Below, piece by piece: positions 46,111 through 55,003 of a DNA stretch of 64,000 nt. Within the stretch, counting starts at the first letter, position 1. The number at the start of each line of letters is the position of its first letter. The notes under the pieces were generated by a model. That model had not been told where the DNA came from, ran no database searches, and saw only the letters and a list, made by a program, of their open reading frames with translations. Position numbers and translations under genes: made by a program. Origin of the DNA: JABSOG01 sp965277695 (GTDB lineage: Bacteria > Pseudomonadota > Gammaproteobacteria > Enterobacterales > Alteromonadaceae); the NCBI GenBank assembly GCA_965277695.1, contig CBDIDQ010000071.1, forward strand, positions 124,001-188,000. The letters are read 5' to 3'.

Positions 46111-46865
46111 CTAAAACGCCACCGCAAAGCCCAGCTCGACTCTGCTGCCGGGTAAAGGGTTGCCTGGCTCGCCATTGGCGTGATTTCACATCGGCTAGGT
46201 ATAAGGTATACAGCACAGGTGAGTGTGACTGTAATGCCGCTGTGGCTTGAGCGCGAGTAAATGCGGTGGCAGTACCTTGTTCGCTGGAGTTATTTTCGAC
46301 CAGCGTCAGTGAAGTTTGCCAATGCTCGGACAGCGATTTTTGCCAGCTTAAATAGTCGATATCGGTGACCCATTCAATATGGTTGCCCGATGCAGAAAAG
46401 TCGCCCATCCAGTGTTCGCCCAAACCACTATCGCGGCTTAATTCGATGTGACCCAGAGTAAAATCATCGTATTGTTGGTGCTCATACTGTTATCTGGCAT
46501 AAATAAAGTGGGCGTTTTGGTTGTCATAGTATTGTTGTAATGGCGATAAATCGGGCCGGACCTTTAAGCATTTCGAGTTTATTGTTTTCAAAGCTGCTGT
46601 AGCTGGCGTAACCTGCGCTGATATCAGCCAAATCTGCTAGCTGATGAACGCCCAGATTAATAAAATCCTCGCGCGAATACACCTTAATGGTTGCTGGTGA
46701 AAAGCTCAGCGGCAGTTCAATTTTCGATGCCACCGAGGCTTCAATATCGAGTAAGTCTTTTAACGATAGCGTAAAGTGATCATCGGCATTACTGCCAAAA
46801 CTGGCAGGTAAATAGCAAAACACCAATATAGCAGTGGTCGTGGTAGCAGTTAATGAAGCATTCAT
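46111..46865 (-). pseudogene. TonB-dependent receptor remnant
   Basis: Reading from 46865, the N-terminus has a signal sequence (TTTAILVFCYLPASFG) and a plug-domain start (LSLKDLLDIEASVASKIELPLSFSPATIKVYSRED, then LEMLKGPARF), as in TonB receptors with the usual LKGP motif. The frame then breaks near 46560 and there is an internal stop (AR*QYEHQQ). It resumes as outer-membrane barrel sequence (LGHIELSRDSGLGEHWMGDF). Near 46180 it shifts once more into NPLPGSRVELGFAVAF, a classic barrel end with terminal Phe and stop at 46111. Only about 250 codons remain of an expected 600-700, so most of the barrel is deleted. This is a real pseudogene, not merely a sequencing artefact. Confidence 0.85.
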
Positions 46866-47066
46866 GACAACATCGTCTGGCTTGAAAATGTAGCTGTAGA
46901 ATAAACCCGATTGACCTACAGATACTCAGGCTTATCTGGCTGATTTATCGAGGTAAATGCAGCTTTTACGGGCAAATCTTTTACATGCTAGTTTGCTCGT
47001 GTAACAATAGCTCGGTGTATTAATACCTTAACGAATACCCCAAGCAAAGCAATAAATGGAGAGCGC

Positions 47067-48359
47067 ATGAGTGCTTTAAGCCCGGCAAAAAATCTGGATG
47101 AAGTATTAGACTTGTTTGAACTCACCACTGATGTCAATGTTCAGTCTGATTTTTATGTGCCTCGTGATGAGGATGGGTTGAGAAAATTAACTAAAAAGCT
47201 GATACGAAATCGACAGTTCCACGGTTTTTTATGTGGTCATGTTGGTAGCGGTAAAACCACCGAGTTAATCCGTTTGACGCAAGATGAAAAAATCAAAGAT
47301 TTATACTTTCCGTTATTTATTTCAGTTAAAGACCTAAAAATTGATACCGCCAATTTGACCCATGATGCTTTGTTGGTAGGCATAGGTTTACAGTTGATAG
47401 AACAAAACGAATTGCACCTGAATGCTAATTACGCCGACGAAATCAACCAATGGGGGAAAACACTGGTTAAAACCTTTATTAAAGATGAGCGAGTTGATGC
47501 TGAGGTCGGTGCAAAAGCGGGTGCTTGGTTGGTGTATTTTAAATCGATGTTGAAAAGTCGTAACCAATGGAAATATGAAGAAAAACAGCTGTTAGAGCCT
47601 AAAGTATTGGATTTAATCGCTATTTTGGATCGAATAGCACAAGACATTCAAAATCAAACGGGCAAACGTTTATTGGTGATGATCGACGATTTAGAGAAGG
47701 GCGATTCGGATGCCGAAAAGCAGATGCATCAACGGCTGTTTTCTGAACATCTTAATGTATTGATCCAACCCAATTTTAATATCATTTATACCCTACCTGT
47801 TTATTATCGTTCTTTGCCTGGCAGTAGGATTGATAAGGCGCTTATTTATGCGTTTTCGGCAATCCGCATTTATGAGCCAGAAGATAAAGCCGTCGATGTG
47901 CCGCCGCTGAATAAACAATCACCGGGCTTTCAGTTGATTGAACAATTTATCCGTCAGCGTTTGGATCAATCGGTGCAATTGTTTGATAAGGGCGTATTGG
48001 ATGAGCTAATTCGCATTGGTGGTGGGTTATTCAGGGATACTGATACCGCGATTGCCGAAGCGGCAGATTACGCCATTGACCGTAATAGCCAAACGGTGTC
48101 TTTAGAAGATGCTCAAAAAGTTTTCAACAGTATTAAAAAAGGTTTTCAACCCACCATCACTGGCGACGATATCAATTTGTTAGGCTCAGTATTAAACAAC
48201 AAAAGAGGTTGGGTAAAAGGTATTGAACCGTTTTTACAATCTCGTGCTGTAGTGGAGTATGAAAATGGTGATGTCTGGCTGGATGTGCGTTATGTGCTCA
48301 AAGCTTATTTGCGCTCCCTGCTCGAAGAAGATATGCCCTCGGTGATAGTTGAACAATAA
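47067..48359 (+). CDS. P-loop ATPase of a two-gene ATPase-TPR module
   Basis: A 430-residue soluble ATPase. Walker A is GHVGSGKTT at 57-65 and Walker B is RLLVMIDDLE at 201-210. A sensor-like IIYTLPVYYRSL follows. The segment before Walker A (SDFYVPRDEDGL) and the one after (YFPLFISVKDLKID) resemble AAA/STAND-like ATPases that I recall paired with TPR proteins in other bacteria. The C-terminal part (about 290-425) looks like a winged helix (LNNKRGWVKGIEPFLQSRAVVEYENGDVWLDVRYVLK-type region). No nuclease or membrane effector is seen in it. The stop overlaps the start of the TPR gene by one base (TAATG), indicating coupling. Its role is unknown; the neighbourhood suggests defence. Confidence 0.85.
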   Translation: MSALSPAKNLDEVLDLFELTTDVNVQSDFYVPRDEDGLRKLTKKLIRNRQFHGFLCGHVGSGKTTELIRLTQDEKIKDLYFPLFISVKDLKIDTANLTHDALLVGIGLQLIEQNELHLNANYADEINQWGKTLVKTFIKDERVDAEVGAKAGAWLVYFKSMLKSRNQWKYEEKQLLEPKVLDLIAILDRIAQDIQNQTGKRLLVMIDDLEKGDSDAEKQMHQRLFSEHLNVLIQPNFNIIYTLPVYYRSLPGSRIDKALIYAFSAIRIYEPEDKAVDVPPLNKQSPGFQLIEQFIRQRLDQSVQLFDKGVLDELIRIGGGLFRDTDTAIAEAADYAIDRNSQTVSLEDAQKVFNSIKKGFQPTITGDDINLLGSVLNNKRGWVKGIEPFLQSRAVVEYENGDVWLDVRYVLKAYLRSLLEEDMPSVIVEQ

Positions 48360-49990
48360 TGGCTAACTCAGCAGCGTATGATGAATCAGCCAGACAACTG
48401 GTTAAGCTGGCGGCTCGGGCGCTAAAACGCCAGCATCCATTATTTATTTTGGTGCAATATAATCACCAAGCCGACAAGCTGGATTTTCTCACTGAAATCA
48501 GAACTCGCCTTGCCTCAGCGCAAATTAATACCCGTCAATACGATCCGCATAACAACACCGAGCATGGTGTGAGTCAACTTTATCCCTTATTAAAGCAAGA
48601 TGCTGCTGAGCAGGCATTATCTCTGGTTGTCTCTATGCCACGAAAGCCTGACAGTGACGAACTGGCTGCTGATTTTCTTAGTTATATCAATCTACATCGA
48701 GATAGCATTGCTCATGATAAATTGCATTGGGTGTTGTTTTTACGTGACACTGAAATGGCGGCTTTTATTCGCGGAGCCAGTGATTTGTGGAGTTTTTGCC
48801 ATCGGACTTTTTGGCTGGAGCGGGAGCTTGAAAAATCCGCTGATATGCTGTGGCAGAATTTTGATGCAGAGCCTGCGTTAAAGGCTTTAACTGATGAAGA
48901 GAATTTAGAGGTTAAAGCGCATGTTAAAACAGTTAAACAGTTGGTTGATGAAACTGCGGATAATGAAGATAAAGCACGGTTATTGTTGGATTTGAGTCGT
49001 TGGTTGGGACGTCATAATGCGCCTCAATTTGCTATTGAAGTGGGTTTAGAGGGGATTAGGTTGCTGAATGGTCAGGTGTGTGATTTGCTGGCTGAGTTGG
49101 AGAATAATGCTGGGTTGATGTTGCTAGAAATTGGCGCTTATCCAGAAGCTTTGAATCACTATAAAGCCTCTTTAGCGATTAGTCGGCAGGTAAATAATCG
49201 AGGCGTTGAGGGGGCTGTATTTAACAATATTTCTCGTGTTCATTATATACAGGGTGATTATGAGGCTGCATTGGCGTATCTGAAGAAATCTTTGGCAATT
49301 CAGAAGGAAACTGACAACAAAGCAGGGGAGTGCGTTACTCTGAATAATATTGCTCAAATATATCAGGGTAGAGGGAATTATGATGTTAGTTTAGATTATC
49401 TGGAACAGGCGTTTGCGATCCAGCAAGATATTAAAGACCAAGCAGCTCTTGGCAATATATTGAATCGTATGGGCACAGCGTACTATCATAAGCGAAATAT
49501 TGACACTGCATTGAATTATTTTAATCGGGCATTGGTTATCAGCCGGGATGTTGGTGATAAAAGTAGAGTGGGTGAATCACTTAATAATATTGCTACCGTA
49601 TATATTAAAAAAAGTGAACATGACAACGCATTAGATTATTTGAAGCAATCGCTGGATATAGTGCGGGACCTTCGTGATAAAGAAAGAGAAGGAGTAATCC
49701 TGAGTAACATTTCTCAACTATATGATGTGAGAGGGGATTACGTAGCTGCCCTAGAGTATGCAAAACAAGCTGAAACAGTGCAAATGGCTATTGGAGAAAA
49801 AGCCGGACTTTGTGCTACTTTATTTAATATGGGTCATCTATATTGGAAAAGTAACCAGCAAAAAGAAGCACTGTCAGTTTGGCAACGGTCATATCAAATG
49901 GCCAAATCGATGGAGCTGGCGCAGGTGTTAACTGCGTTTGAGAAATTAGCTGAAAAAGTCGATTTACCAGCTGGATTTGATGAACTGTAA
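48359..49990 (+). CDS. TPR protein partner of the ATPase, with N-terminal unassigned domain
   Basis: A 543-residue protein. Residues 1 to about 190 form an α/β domain with HPLFILVQY, QALSLVVSMPRK and WVLFLRDTEMAAFIRGASDLWSF. The last segment (FLR..EM..F.R.A.DLWSF...TFWL) recalls a conserved block in TPR proteins encoded next to ATPases, though I cannot name the family. Residues about 225-535 hold seven or more tetratricopeptide repeats of the kinesin-light-chain type, with 40-residue period (for example GDYEAALAYLKKSLAIQKE, GNYDVSLDYLEQAFAIQQD, HDNALDYLKQSLDIVRDL). TPR arrays usually bind a peptide or protein partner, so this could be the sensor or adaptor for the ATPase at 47067. Translation is coupled to it through a one-base overlap. 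Confidence 0.88.
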   Translation: MANSAAYDESARQLVKLAARALKRQHPLFILVQYNHQADKLDFLTEIRTRLASAQINTRQYDPHNNTEHGVSQLYPLLKQDAAEQALSLVVSMPRKPDSDELAADFLSYINLHRDSIAHDKLHWVLFLRDTEMAAFIRGASDLWSFCHRTFWLERELEKSADMLWQNFDAEPALKALTDEENLEVKAHVKTVKQLVDETADNEDKARLLLDLSRWLGRHNAPQFAIEVGLEGIRLLNGQVCDLLAELENNAGLMLLEIGAYPEALNHYKASLAISRQVNNRGVEGAVFNNISRVHYIQGDYEAALAYLKKSLAIQKETDNKAGECVTLNNIAQIYQGRGNYDVSLDYLEQAFAIQQDIKDQAALGNILNRMGTAYYHKRNIDTALNYFNRALVISRDVGDKSRVGESLNNIATVYIKKSEHDNALDYLKQSLDIVRDLRDKEREGVILSNISQLYDVRGDYVAALEYAKQAETVQMAIGEKAGLCATLFNMGHLYWKSNQQKEALSVWQRSYQMAKSMELAQVLTAFEKLAEKVDLPAGFDEL

Positions 49991-49999
49991 GACGCTTCC

Positions 50000-50068
50000 T
50001 TTTAAACCTCACCTTATAAACCCTCTTTTTAAACGTCACCTTATAAACCCTCTTTTTAAACGTCACAC
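50000..50068. repeat. tandem 27-bp repeats between the TPR and RloA-like genes
   Basis: The unit TTTTAAAC[CG]TCACCTTATAAACCCTCT begins at 50000, 50027 and 50054, with the third copy truncated. It starts 10 bp after the TPR stop and ends about 75 bp before the RloA-like start. No strong hairpin is evident, unlike the 55-bp and 40-bp arrays. Confidence 0.8.
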
Positions 50069-50143
50069 TAAACAGATAAACCTTGCCATTTGAACAAAAC
50101 CAACAAATAATAACGTTAATCTGTTTAATGGCAGCGATAAGCA

Positions 50144-51406
50144 ATGTTAATCCAATTTAAAGTCAGTAATTATGGTTCGATAAAAGATGAAGTTTGCCAC
50201 AGTATGGCGGCGAACAATGAGCCGGAGAGCGCCACGGAGTTGGCAAAAACCTTTATGCCTAGTGTACCCGGAACTAAAGCACTGGTGAAAGCTTCATTAA
50301 TTTATGGCGCGAATGCTGCCGGTAAAAGCACATTGGTTAAAGCGATGCGCACCATGCAGGCTATTGTGCTTAATTCGGTCAAAACCCAAGAAAGTGATGC
50401 CTTACCTTATAAACCATTCTTATTGTCTAATGAGACAAAAACAGCGGCAACGGAGTTTGAAATTGAATTCATTGCGGGTGGTATCAGGTATCAATATGGT
50501 TTTGCTTATCATGCTGCACGGATAAGCGAAGAATGGCTGTTTGCTTACCCTAAAGGCCGACCACAGAAATGGATCATGCGTTATGAGGATGATAATGAAC
50601 AAACGCAGTTTGAGCGCTGTGATTCATTATCGGGCAGCAAAAAGTTGTGGGAGTCTGCAACCAGAGACAATGCCTTATTTTTATCAACGGCGGTACAACT
50701 AAAATCATCTCAGTTAAAATCCGTATTTGATTGGTTTAACAATACTTTAAGATTCATCGGTGTTACCGGTGTTGATCATTCGTTATCTATTGATAGGGCC
50801 ACAAACCAAGACAGTAAACAAGAAATGCTTAATTTCATGCGAGCAGCAGACTTTAGTATCAGTGACTTTGCGATTGAAGAGTTAGAACCTCAATTTAGTC
50901 GGTTGTCGGAGCCGGGTAGCAGCTTTGTTGGCACATCTCAGGGAGAGGAAATTAAGCTAGGTCATCGTGCTGAGGATCGCAGTATTGAGTTTCTAAACTT
51001 AAAGGATGAATCAGATGGCACACAAAAAGTGTTTGAACTGGCTGCACCTTGGCTTGATACGCTAAAAAATGGTTATGTGCTGGTCATGGATGAAATGAAC
51101 TTGCACTTGCATCCTAGATTGGCGATGTTTTTGGTGAAGTTGTTTTATAACGACAAGCTGAATATTAATCAATCACAGCTGATTTTCACTACCCACGAAA
51201 CCTCATTGCTCACTGAGGATTTGGTGCGCCGGGATCAAGTTTGGTTAATGAATAAGTTAAATAATGGCAGTACCGGTCTGGAGGCTTTAACGGTGTTTTC
51301 TGCGAGAAAAAACGAAAACTTGCGTAAACGTTATCTCGATGGGCGCTACGGTGGTGTGCCACTGACTGGCATGGCCGATATGCTTCGTGACAAGGAAGAT
51401 GCTTGA
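50144..51406 (+). CDS. RloA/AbiLi-like AAA ATPase
   Basis: A 420-residue ABC/OLD-like ATPase of the AAA_21/AAA_15 group. The N-terminus (MLIQFKVSNYGSIKDE) is the characteristic first strand and turn. Walker A is GANAAGKST at 55-63. The signature-like region LKDESDGTQKVFELA, Walker B YVLVMDEMNLHLHP and the H-loop FTTHETSLL are in order in the C-terminal half. Its downstream partner is RloB-like, overlapping by four bases (ATGA-type), the same gene order as AbiLi-AbiLii in the lactococcal AbiL abortive-infection system and RloA-RloB elsewhere. Probable role: phage sensing or ATP-driven control of the nuclease-like partner. Confidence 0.9.
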   Translation: MLIQFKVSNYGSIKDEVCHSMAANNEPESATELAKTFMPSVPGTKALVKASLIYGANAAGKSTLVKAMRTMQAIVLNSVKTQESDALPYKPFLLSNETKTAATEFEIEFIAGGIRYQYGFAYHAARISEEWLFAYPKGRPQKWIMRYEDDNEQTQFERCDSLSGSKKLWESATRDNALFLSTAVQLKSSQLKSVFDWFNNTLRFIGVTGVDHSLSIDRATNQDSKQEMLNFMRAADFSISDFAIEELEPQFSRLSEPGSSFVGTSQGEEIKLGHRAEDRSIEFLNLKDESDGTQKVFELAAPWLDTLKNGYVLVMDEMNLHLHPRLAMFLVKLFYNDKLNINQSQLIFTTHETSLLTEDLVRRDQVWLMNKLNNGSTGLEALTVFSARKNENLRKRYLDGRYGGVPLTGMADMLRDKEDA

Positions 51407-52053
51407 TTATGGCTCGCAAGATTAGGAAGGCCAATCAAAATGCATCGTTTAGCAGGCATCAGGGAAAACGTGCAGCTTATGCTAAGGTGTTGATAGTTTG
51501 TGAAGATACTAAATCATCGAAGTTTTATATTGAGGATTTGATTCGTTTTTTAGGGCTGGTCAGCGCCAATGTTTTGGTGATATCTGGCAAGGGATCTGCA
51601 CCAATCAACGTCATTGATACGGCAATCAAAAATGCTGTGCCAGTGGGAGATGATCCCTACGATGAGGTTTTTTGTGTTATTGACCGGGATACCCATACGA
51701 CATTCGATAGTGCGTTGAACAAACTGAAAACACATGATGTAAAACGAACAACCAAAACTAAATTTAAGGCTATTGTGAGTTATCCCAGTTTTGAAATATG
51801 GATTTTATTTCATTACAAATATACCCGATCTTATTTTACTGGTGCCAAACAAGTTATTCAGGTAATAAAGACGTTTGGCCTTGATTATGAGAAAGCCGAT
51901 AGAAATATGTTTGCTCTAACTAAAAACAATTTCGACACGGCGTTGATTAACGCGAAAAGAAGTTTCAAAGCTTCATTGGAGGACGGGGAGCGTAATCCTG
52001 GCACTGAATTTCATTTATTGGTTAAAGCATTGCAAGAAGTTAAAACATCTTGA
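51403..52053 (+). CDS. RloB/AbiLii-like TOPRIM-type protein
   Basis: A 216-residue RloB-family protein. The core matches a TOPRIM-like metal-dependent nuclease fold: the conserved Glu in VLIVCEDTKSSKFYIE and the D-x-D in FCVIDRDTH, followed by the family segment SYPSFEIWILFHY. The basic N-terminus (ARKIRKANQNASFSRHQGKR) could bind nucleic acid. It overlaps the ATPase gene by four bases, so the two products are made together. By analogy with AbiL it is the likely effector of an abortive-infection module, but nuclease activity is inferred. Confidence 0.88.
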   Translation: MIMARKIRKANQNASFSRHQGKRAAYAKVLIVCEDTKSSKFYIEDLIRFLGLVSANVLVISGKGSAPINVIDTAIKNAVPVGDDPYDEVFCVIDRDTHTTFDSALNKLKTHDVKRTTKTKFKAIVSYPSFEIWILFHYKYTRSYFTGAKQVIQVIKTFGLDYEKADRNMFALTKNNFDTALINAKRSFKASLEDGERNPGTEFHLLVKALQEVKTS

Positions 52054-52104
52054 CTTGCTTTCTCCGTAAAATTTTAGTCGACGACATTTTAATAAGAATT
52101 AAAA

Positions 52105-52926
52105 GTGGCAACAGAACCTAAACTAACAAACCAAATCAACCACTACATCAACAACCTAAGCCTAGACGACCTAACAATACAGCCGATGCACGTATACGGC
52201 TATACCCTGACTTACCAACATATCGATATCCTAAAATCACTTTTTCAGCAGTATTTTGCCCTTCATCAACAAGCAATCCCTAAACACATTCATCAGGTCT
52301 GGATAGGGCCAAACAAGCCGCCGTGGGTGTGGCTCAACAGCTTTCGTCAACAATTTATGGCGCAGCATCCTGATTGGCAATATACCTTATGGCGTGAAGA
52401 GGATATCGCGGGATTGACACTGATAAATCGTCAGCAATACCAGCAAGAAAGCGGGCTGGCCGGTAAAGTGGATATTCTCAGGTATGAGCTGCTTTACCAG
52501 TTTGGTGGAGTTTATATTGATGCGGATATGCAATGGTTGAATGACAAATCACTCGATCATCTGCTTGAAGATGTGGGCACGAGCGGCATCTTTGTTGGCC
52601 GCGAAAACCACATGATGCTGGCTAATTCTGTTATTGGTGCCGCTGCTGCTAATCCGATTCTGGCGCTGGTGATGAAGGTATTGCAGCAAAGCTATCAGAC
52701 AACTCGTCAAGTCATGGCTCTGGACCCGTGGCAGTCAACCGGTCCTTGGTTGTTTTCGCAAGTCAGTCTGCCTTTTGACATCACTATTTATCCACAACAT
52801 TATTTCTATCCGGTGCATTGGCTACAAAGCCGTATTGGCATCGATACTACGGCATTCCCGGATAGCTATATGATCCAATATGGTTATACCACTAACGGAT
52901 TGGCGGAGGTGTTTAACAACCTATAA
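52105..52926 (+). CDS. GT32-like glycosyltransferase (sugar-binding DXD type)
   Basis: A 273-residue cytosolic glycosyltransferase. The start is GTG at 52105 after AAGAA. PKHIHQVWIGPNKPP is the usual opening of Gly_transf_sug/OCH1-like enzymes, and YQFGGVYIDADMQWL contains the DXD motif (DAD) that binds the metal and nucleotide sugar. Later segments (NSVIGAAAANPI and STGPWLFSQV) also fit the family. Members transfer sugars to polysaccharide, glycolipid or protein acceptors. No other polysaccharide gene is adjacent, so it may be a lone cargo of the accessory region. The stop is convergent and overlaps the chemoreceptor gene by six bases. Confidence 0.88.
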   Translation: MATEPKLTNQINHYINNLSLDDLTIQPMHVYGYTLTYQHIDILKSLFQQYFALHQQAIPKHIHQVWIGPNKPPWVWLNSFRQQFMAQHPDWQYTLWREEDIAGLTLINRQQYQQESGLAGKVDILRYELLYQFGGVYIDADMQWLNDKSLDHLLEDVGTSGIFVGRENHMMLANSVIGAAAANPILALVMKVLQQSYQTTRQVMALDPWQSTGPWLFSQVSLPFDITIYPQHYFYPVHWLQSRIGIDTTAFPDSYMIQYGYTTNGLAEVFNNL

Positions 52927-54906
52927 CTTAAACTCCGAAACAATCCCGGTGAGGCTTTGCGCTTGTTTGAGCAAGTCGGCGCTGTCTTCGCTGGATTGTT
53001 CAATACTGCGTAGGTTGTCGGCGGAGATATCGTTGATTTTGACGACGTTGCGGCTGACTTCTTCGACGGTTGAGGTTTGTTGGGTCATGGCGGTTGCCAC
53101 TTGGCTCATTTGGTCGTTGATATCGGTGAAAGCGTTGGTGATCAACCCTAAAGACTGTTCAACTTGGGACATTTCATCGACACAACGCTTGGCCTGATCA
53201 TTACTTTCATCCATGATTTGCTCGGATTTGGCTGCTGCCACTTGCAGTTTTTCGATAATCACCTGGATCTGATCGGTTGACTCGTGGGTACGGGTCGCCA
53301 ACTCTCTGACCGCATCAGCCACCACTGCGAAACCTCGTCCATGCTCTCCGGCTCTGGCAGCTTCAATAGCGGCATTAAGCGCCAGCAAATTGGTCTGATC
53401 AGTAATACCATGAATGGCGGTGAGAATTTCCGCGACATTGGCCGATTGCTCTGATAACTCATGGGTATACTGTGACGCCAAACTAATATTTTTGGCGAGG
53501 TGATTGATATCTTTAAAGGTGGAATGAACCGCTTTTTCCCCTTTACTGACTGAGTTTTCAGCTTGCTGAATGGTGGTCAGCGTTGATGCTGCGTTGTTTG
53601 AAGCGTCATGGCTGGTGGCTGCCATTTCATTCACCGCCACCGATACCAGATCGGTTTCACTACGCTGAACGCCCACGCCCTGCTCACACTTGTTCATTTC
53701 TATTGATACGTTTTGCGATGAGCTGAGTAGAGTCTCAATAGTATTAGACAGTTGCAAAATAATGTTATGTAACTTATCGAGGAATTTATTGAACTCTCCC
53801 CCGAGCTGACCCACCTCATCACTGCTGTGTACTAGCAACCGCTGACTGATATCGCCTTCGCCAGCAGCCATATCGGTCATGGTGCTTAACATTTCGGCCA
53901 GTGGCTGGGTGATCCGTACAACAATGGCGGAAAGGATCCAGATAGAAAAGATCAGCAAAGCCAAGGTAAGCAGCAGGTTATTGCGGTTAATACCGTCAAT
54001 ATTGTCAGAGACCGCTTCGCCATTGCTATCGAGTGAGGCCCAGATACTTTGTTGTAATTCATCTATCGTTTGCAGTACTTGTTGTACATCAGGGGTGAGT
54101 TTGGTGGTCATGATCTGCTGACTATTGTCGAAATATTGTCTTGTTTCGGTAAATTTATCACTGAGTTGGTTGAGCAATTTCTCGACATTAGCCATGCTGT
54201 CGGCAAAATCTTCACTGCTGGCGGTATCTTGCAAATCGTCATAGAGGCTGCGGGCCGATTCTATTTCAAAATCGAAGCGATCAGCATCACCACTGCTTTG
54301 GCTTAAAATATAATTCTGCATGGCAGAGCGGGCGTTCATTACGGCTGCTGACATTTCATTGGCGGTGTTCATGGTGTCTGCTAGTTCGTCAATTTCAGCC
54401 TGATCGGCAATGCTGCCAATCTCTTCGATGATGGAGGGAGTGATATCGTTGTTTAACTGGTTGTTACTGGTGATGATCGCCTGCTGATTGGTAACTAATT
54501 CAGTTAAGAAAACCTGATTGATATCATGGTTTAGGGTCGAAATATGCGCAAACTTTTGGCCATATTTATTGTCGTCATCTGTGGTTTGCCCGGCTTTTGC
54601 CAGTTGTTGGTTAATCGCATCGAGTGCCTCAACTTTAAGGTTAAACTGAGTGATTAAATTGTCATCTCCAGACTTTAAGAACTGGTAAATAAGGGTCTGA
54701 CGTTGTAGCGTATTTTGTAAAATAGAGCTGGCAATTTTGGCTTTTTTGGCATAAAGCTGAGAAGTTAATTGAGTGGTTTGTTTGATTTTTCGCAAGTCGA
54801 AAAAGGTGTTAATACTGAGTAATACCAACATCAAAATTAGTAATATGGGTAAAAAAGAAATTTTAATTTTTAATGGTTGATTGTTGAATTGTTGGGTCAG
54901 ACTCAT
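52921..54906 (-). CDS. methyl-accepting chemotaxis protein with large helical sensor
   Basis: A 661-residue chemoreceptor. The membrane helices at about 15-35 and 320-340 bracket an unusually long periplasmic region of about 280 residues that appears helical (a helical bimodular-like or extended four-helix type). HAMP follows, with MAAGEGDISQRL. The signalling tip is TDQTNLLALNAAIEAARAG, then GRGFAVVADAVRELATRT. The C-terminus ends ...GIVSEFKL with no CheR pentapeptide. Its ligand is unknown. The two genes upstream on the same strand, a periplasmic repeat protein and an alginate-export-like porin, may supply the ligand route. A convergent glycosyltransferase gene overlaps its end. Confidence 0.93.
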   Translation of the reverse strand: MSLTQQFNNQPLKIKISFLPILLILMLVLLSINTFFDLRKIKQTTQLTSQLYAKKAKIASSILQNTLQRQTLIYQFLKSGDDNLITQFNLKVEALDAINQQLAKAGQTTDDDNKYGQKFAHISTLNHDINQVFLTELVTNQQAIITSNNQLNNDITPSIIEEIGSIADQAEIDELADTMNTANEMSAAVMNARSAMQNYILSQSSGDADRFDFEIESARSLYDDLQDTASSEDFADSMANVEKLLNQLSDKFTETRQYFDNSQQIMTTKLTPDVQQVLQTIDELQQSIWASLDSNGEAVSDNIDGINRNNLLLTLALLIFSIWILSAIVVRITQPLAEMLSTMTDMAAGEGDISQRLLVHSSDEVGQLGGEFNKFLDKLHNIILQLSNTIETLLSSSQNVSIEMNKCEQGVGVQRSETDLVSVAVNEMAATSHDASNNAASTLTTIQQAENSVSKGEKAVHSTFKDINHLAKNISLASQYTHELSEQSANVAEILTAIHGITDQTNLLALNAAIEAARAGEHGRGFAVVADAVRELATRTHESTDQIQVIIEKLQVAAAKSEQIMDESNDQAKRCVDEMSQVEQSLGLITNAFTDINDQMSQVATAMTQQTSTVEEVSRNVVKINDISADNLRSIEQSSEDSADLLKQAQSLTGIVSEFKL

Positions 54907-55003
54907 TTATACGGCTCCACCACCCCCACAACAAAACATCACTGCACTGTGAGGGGGGCTTTATCTGTAATTTGTTAGTTATTTTAGGGTGTTTATAAGC
55001 AGC

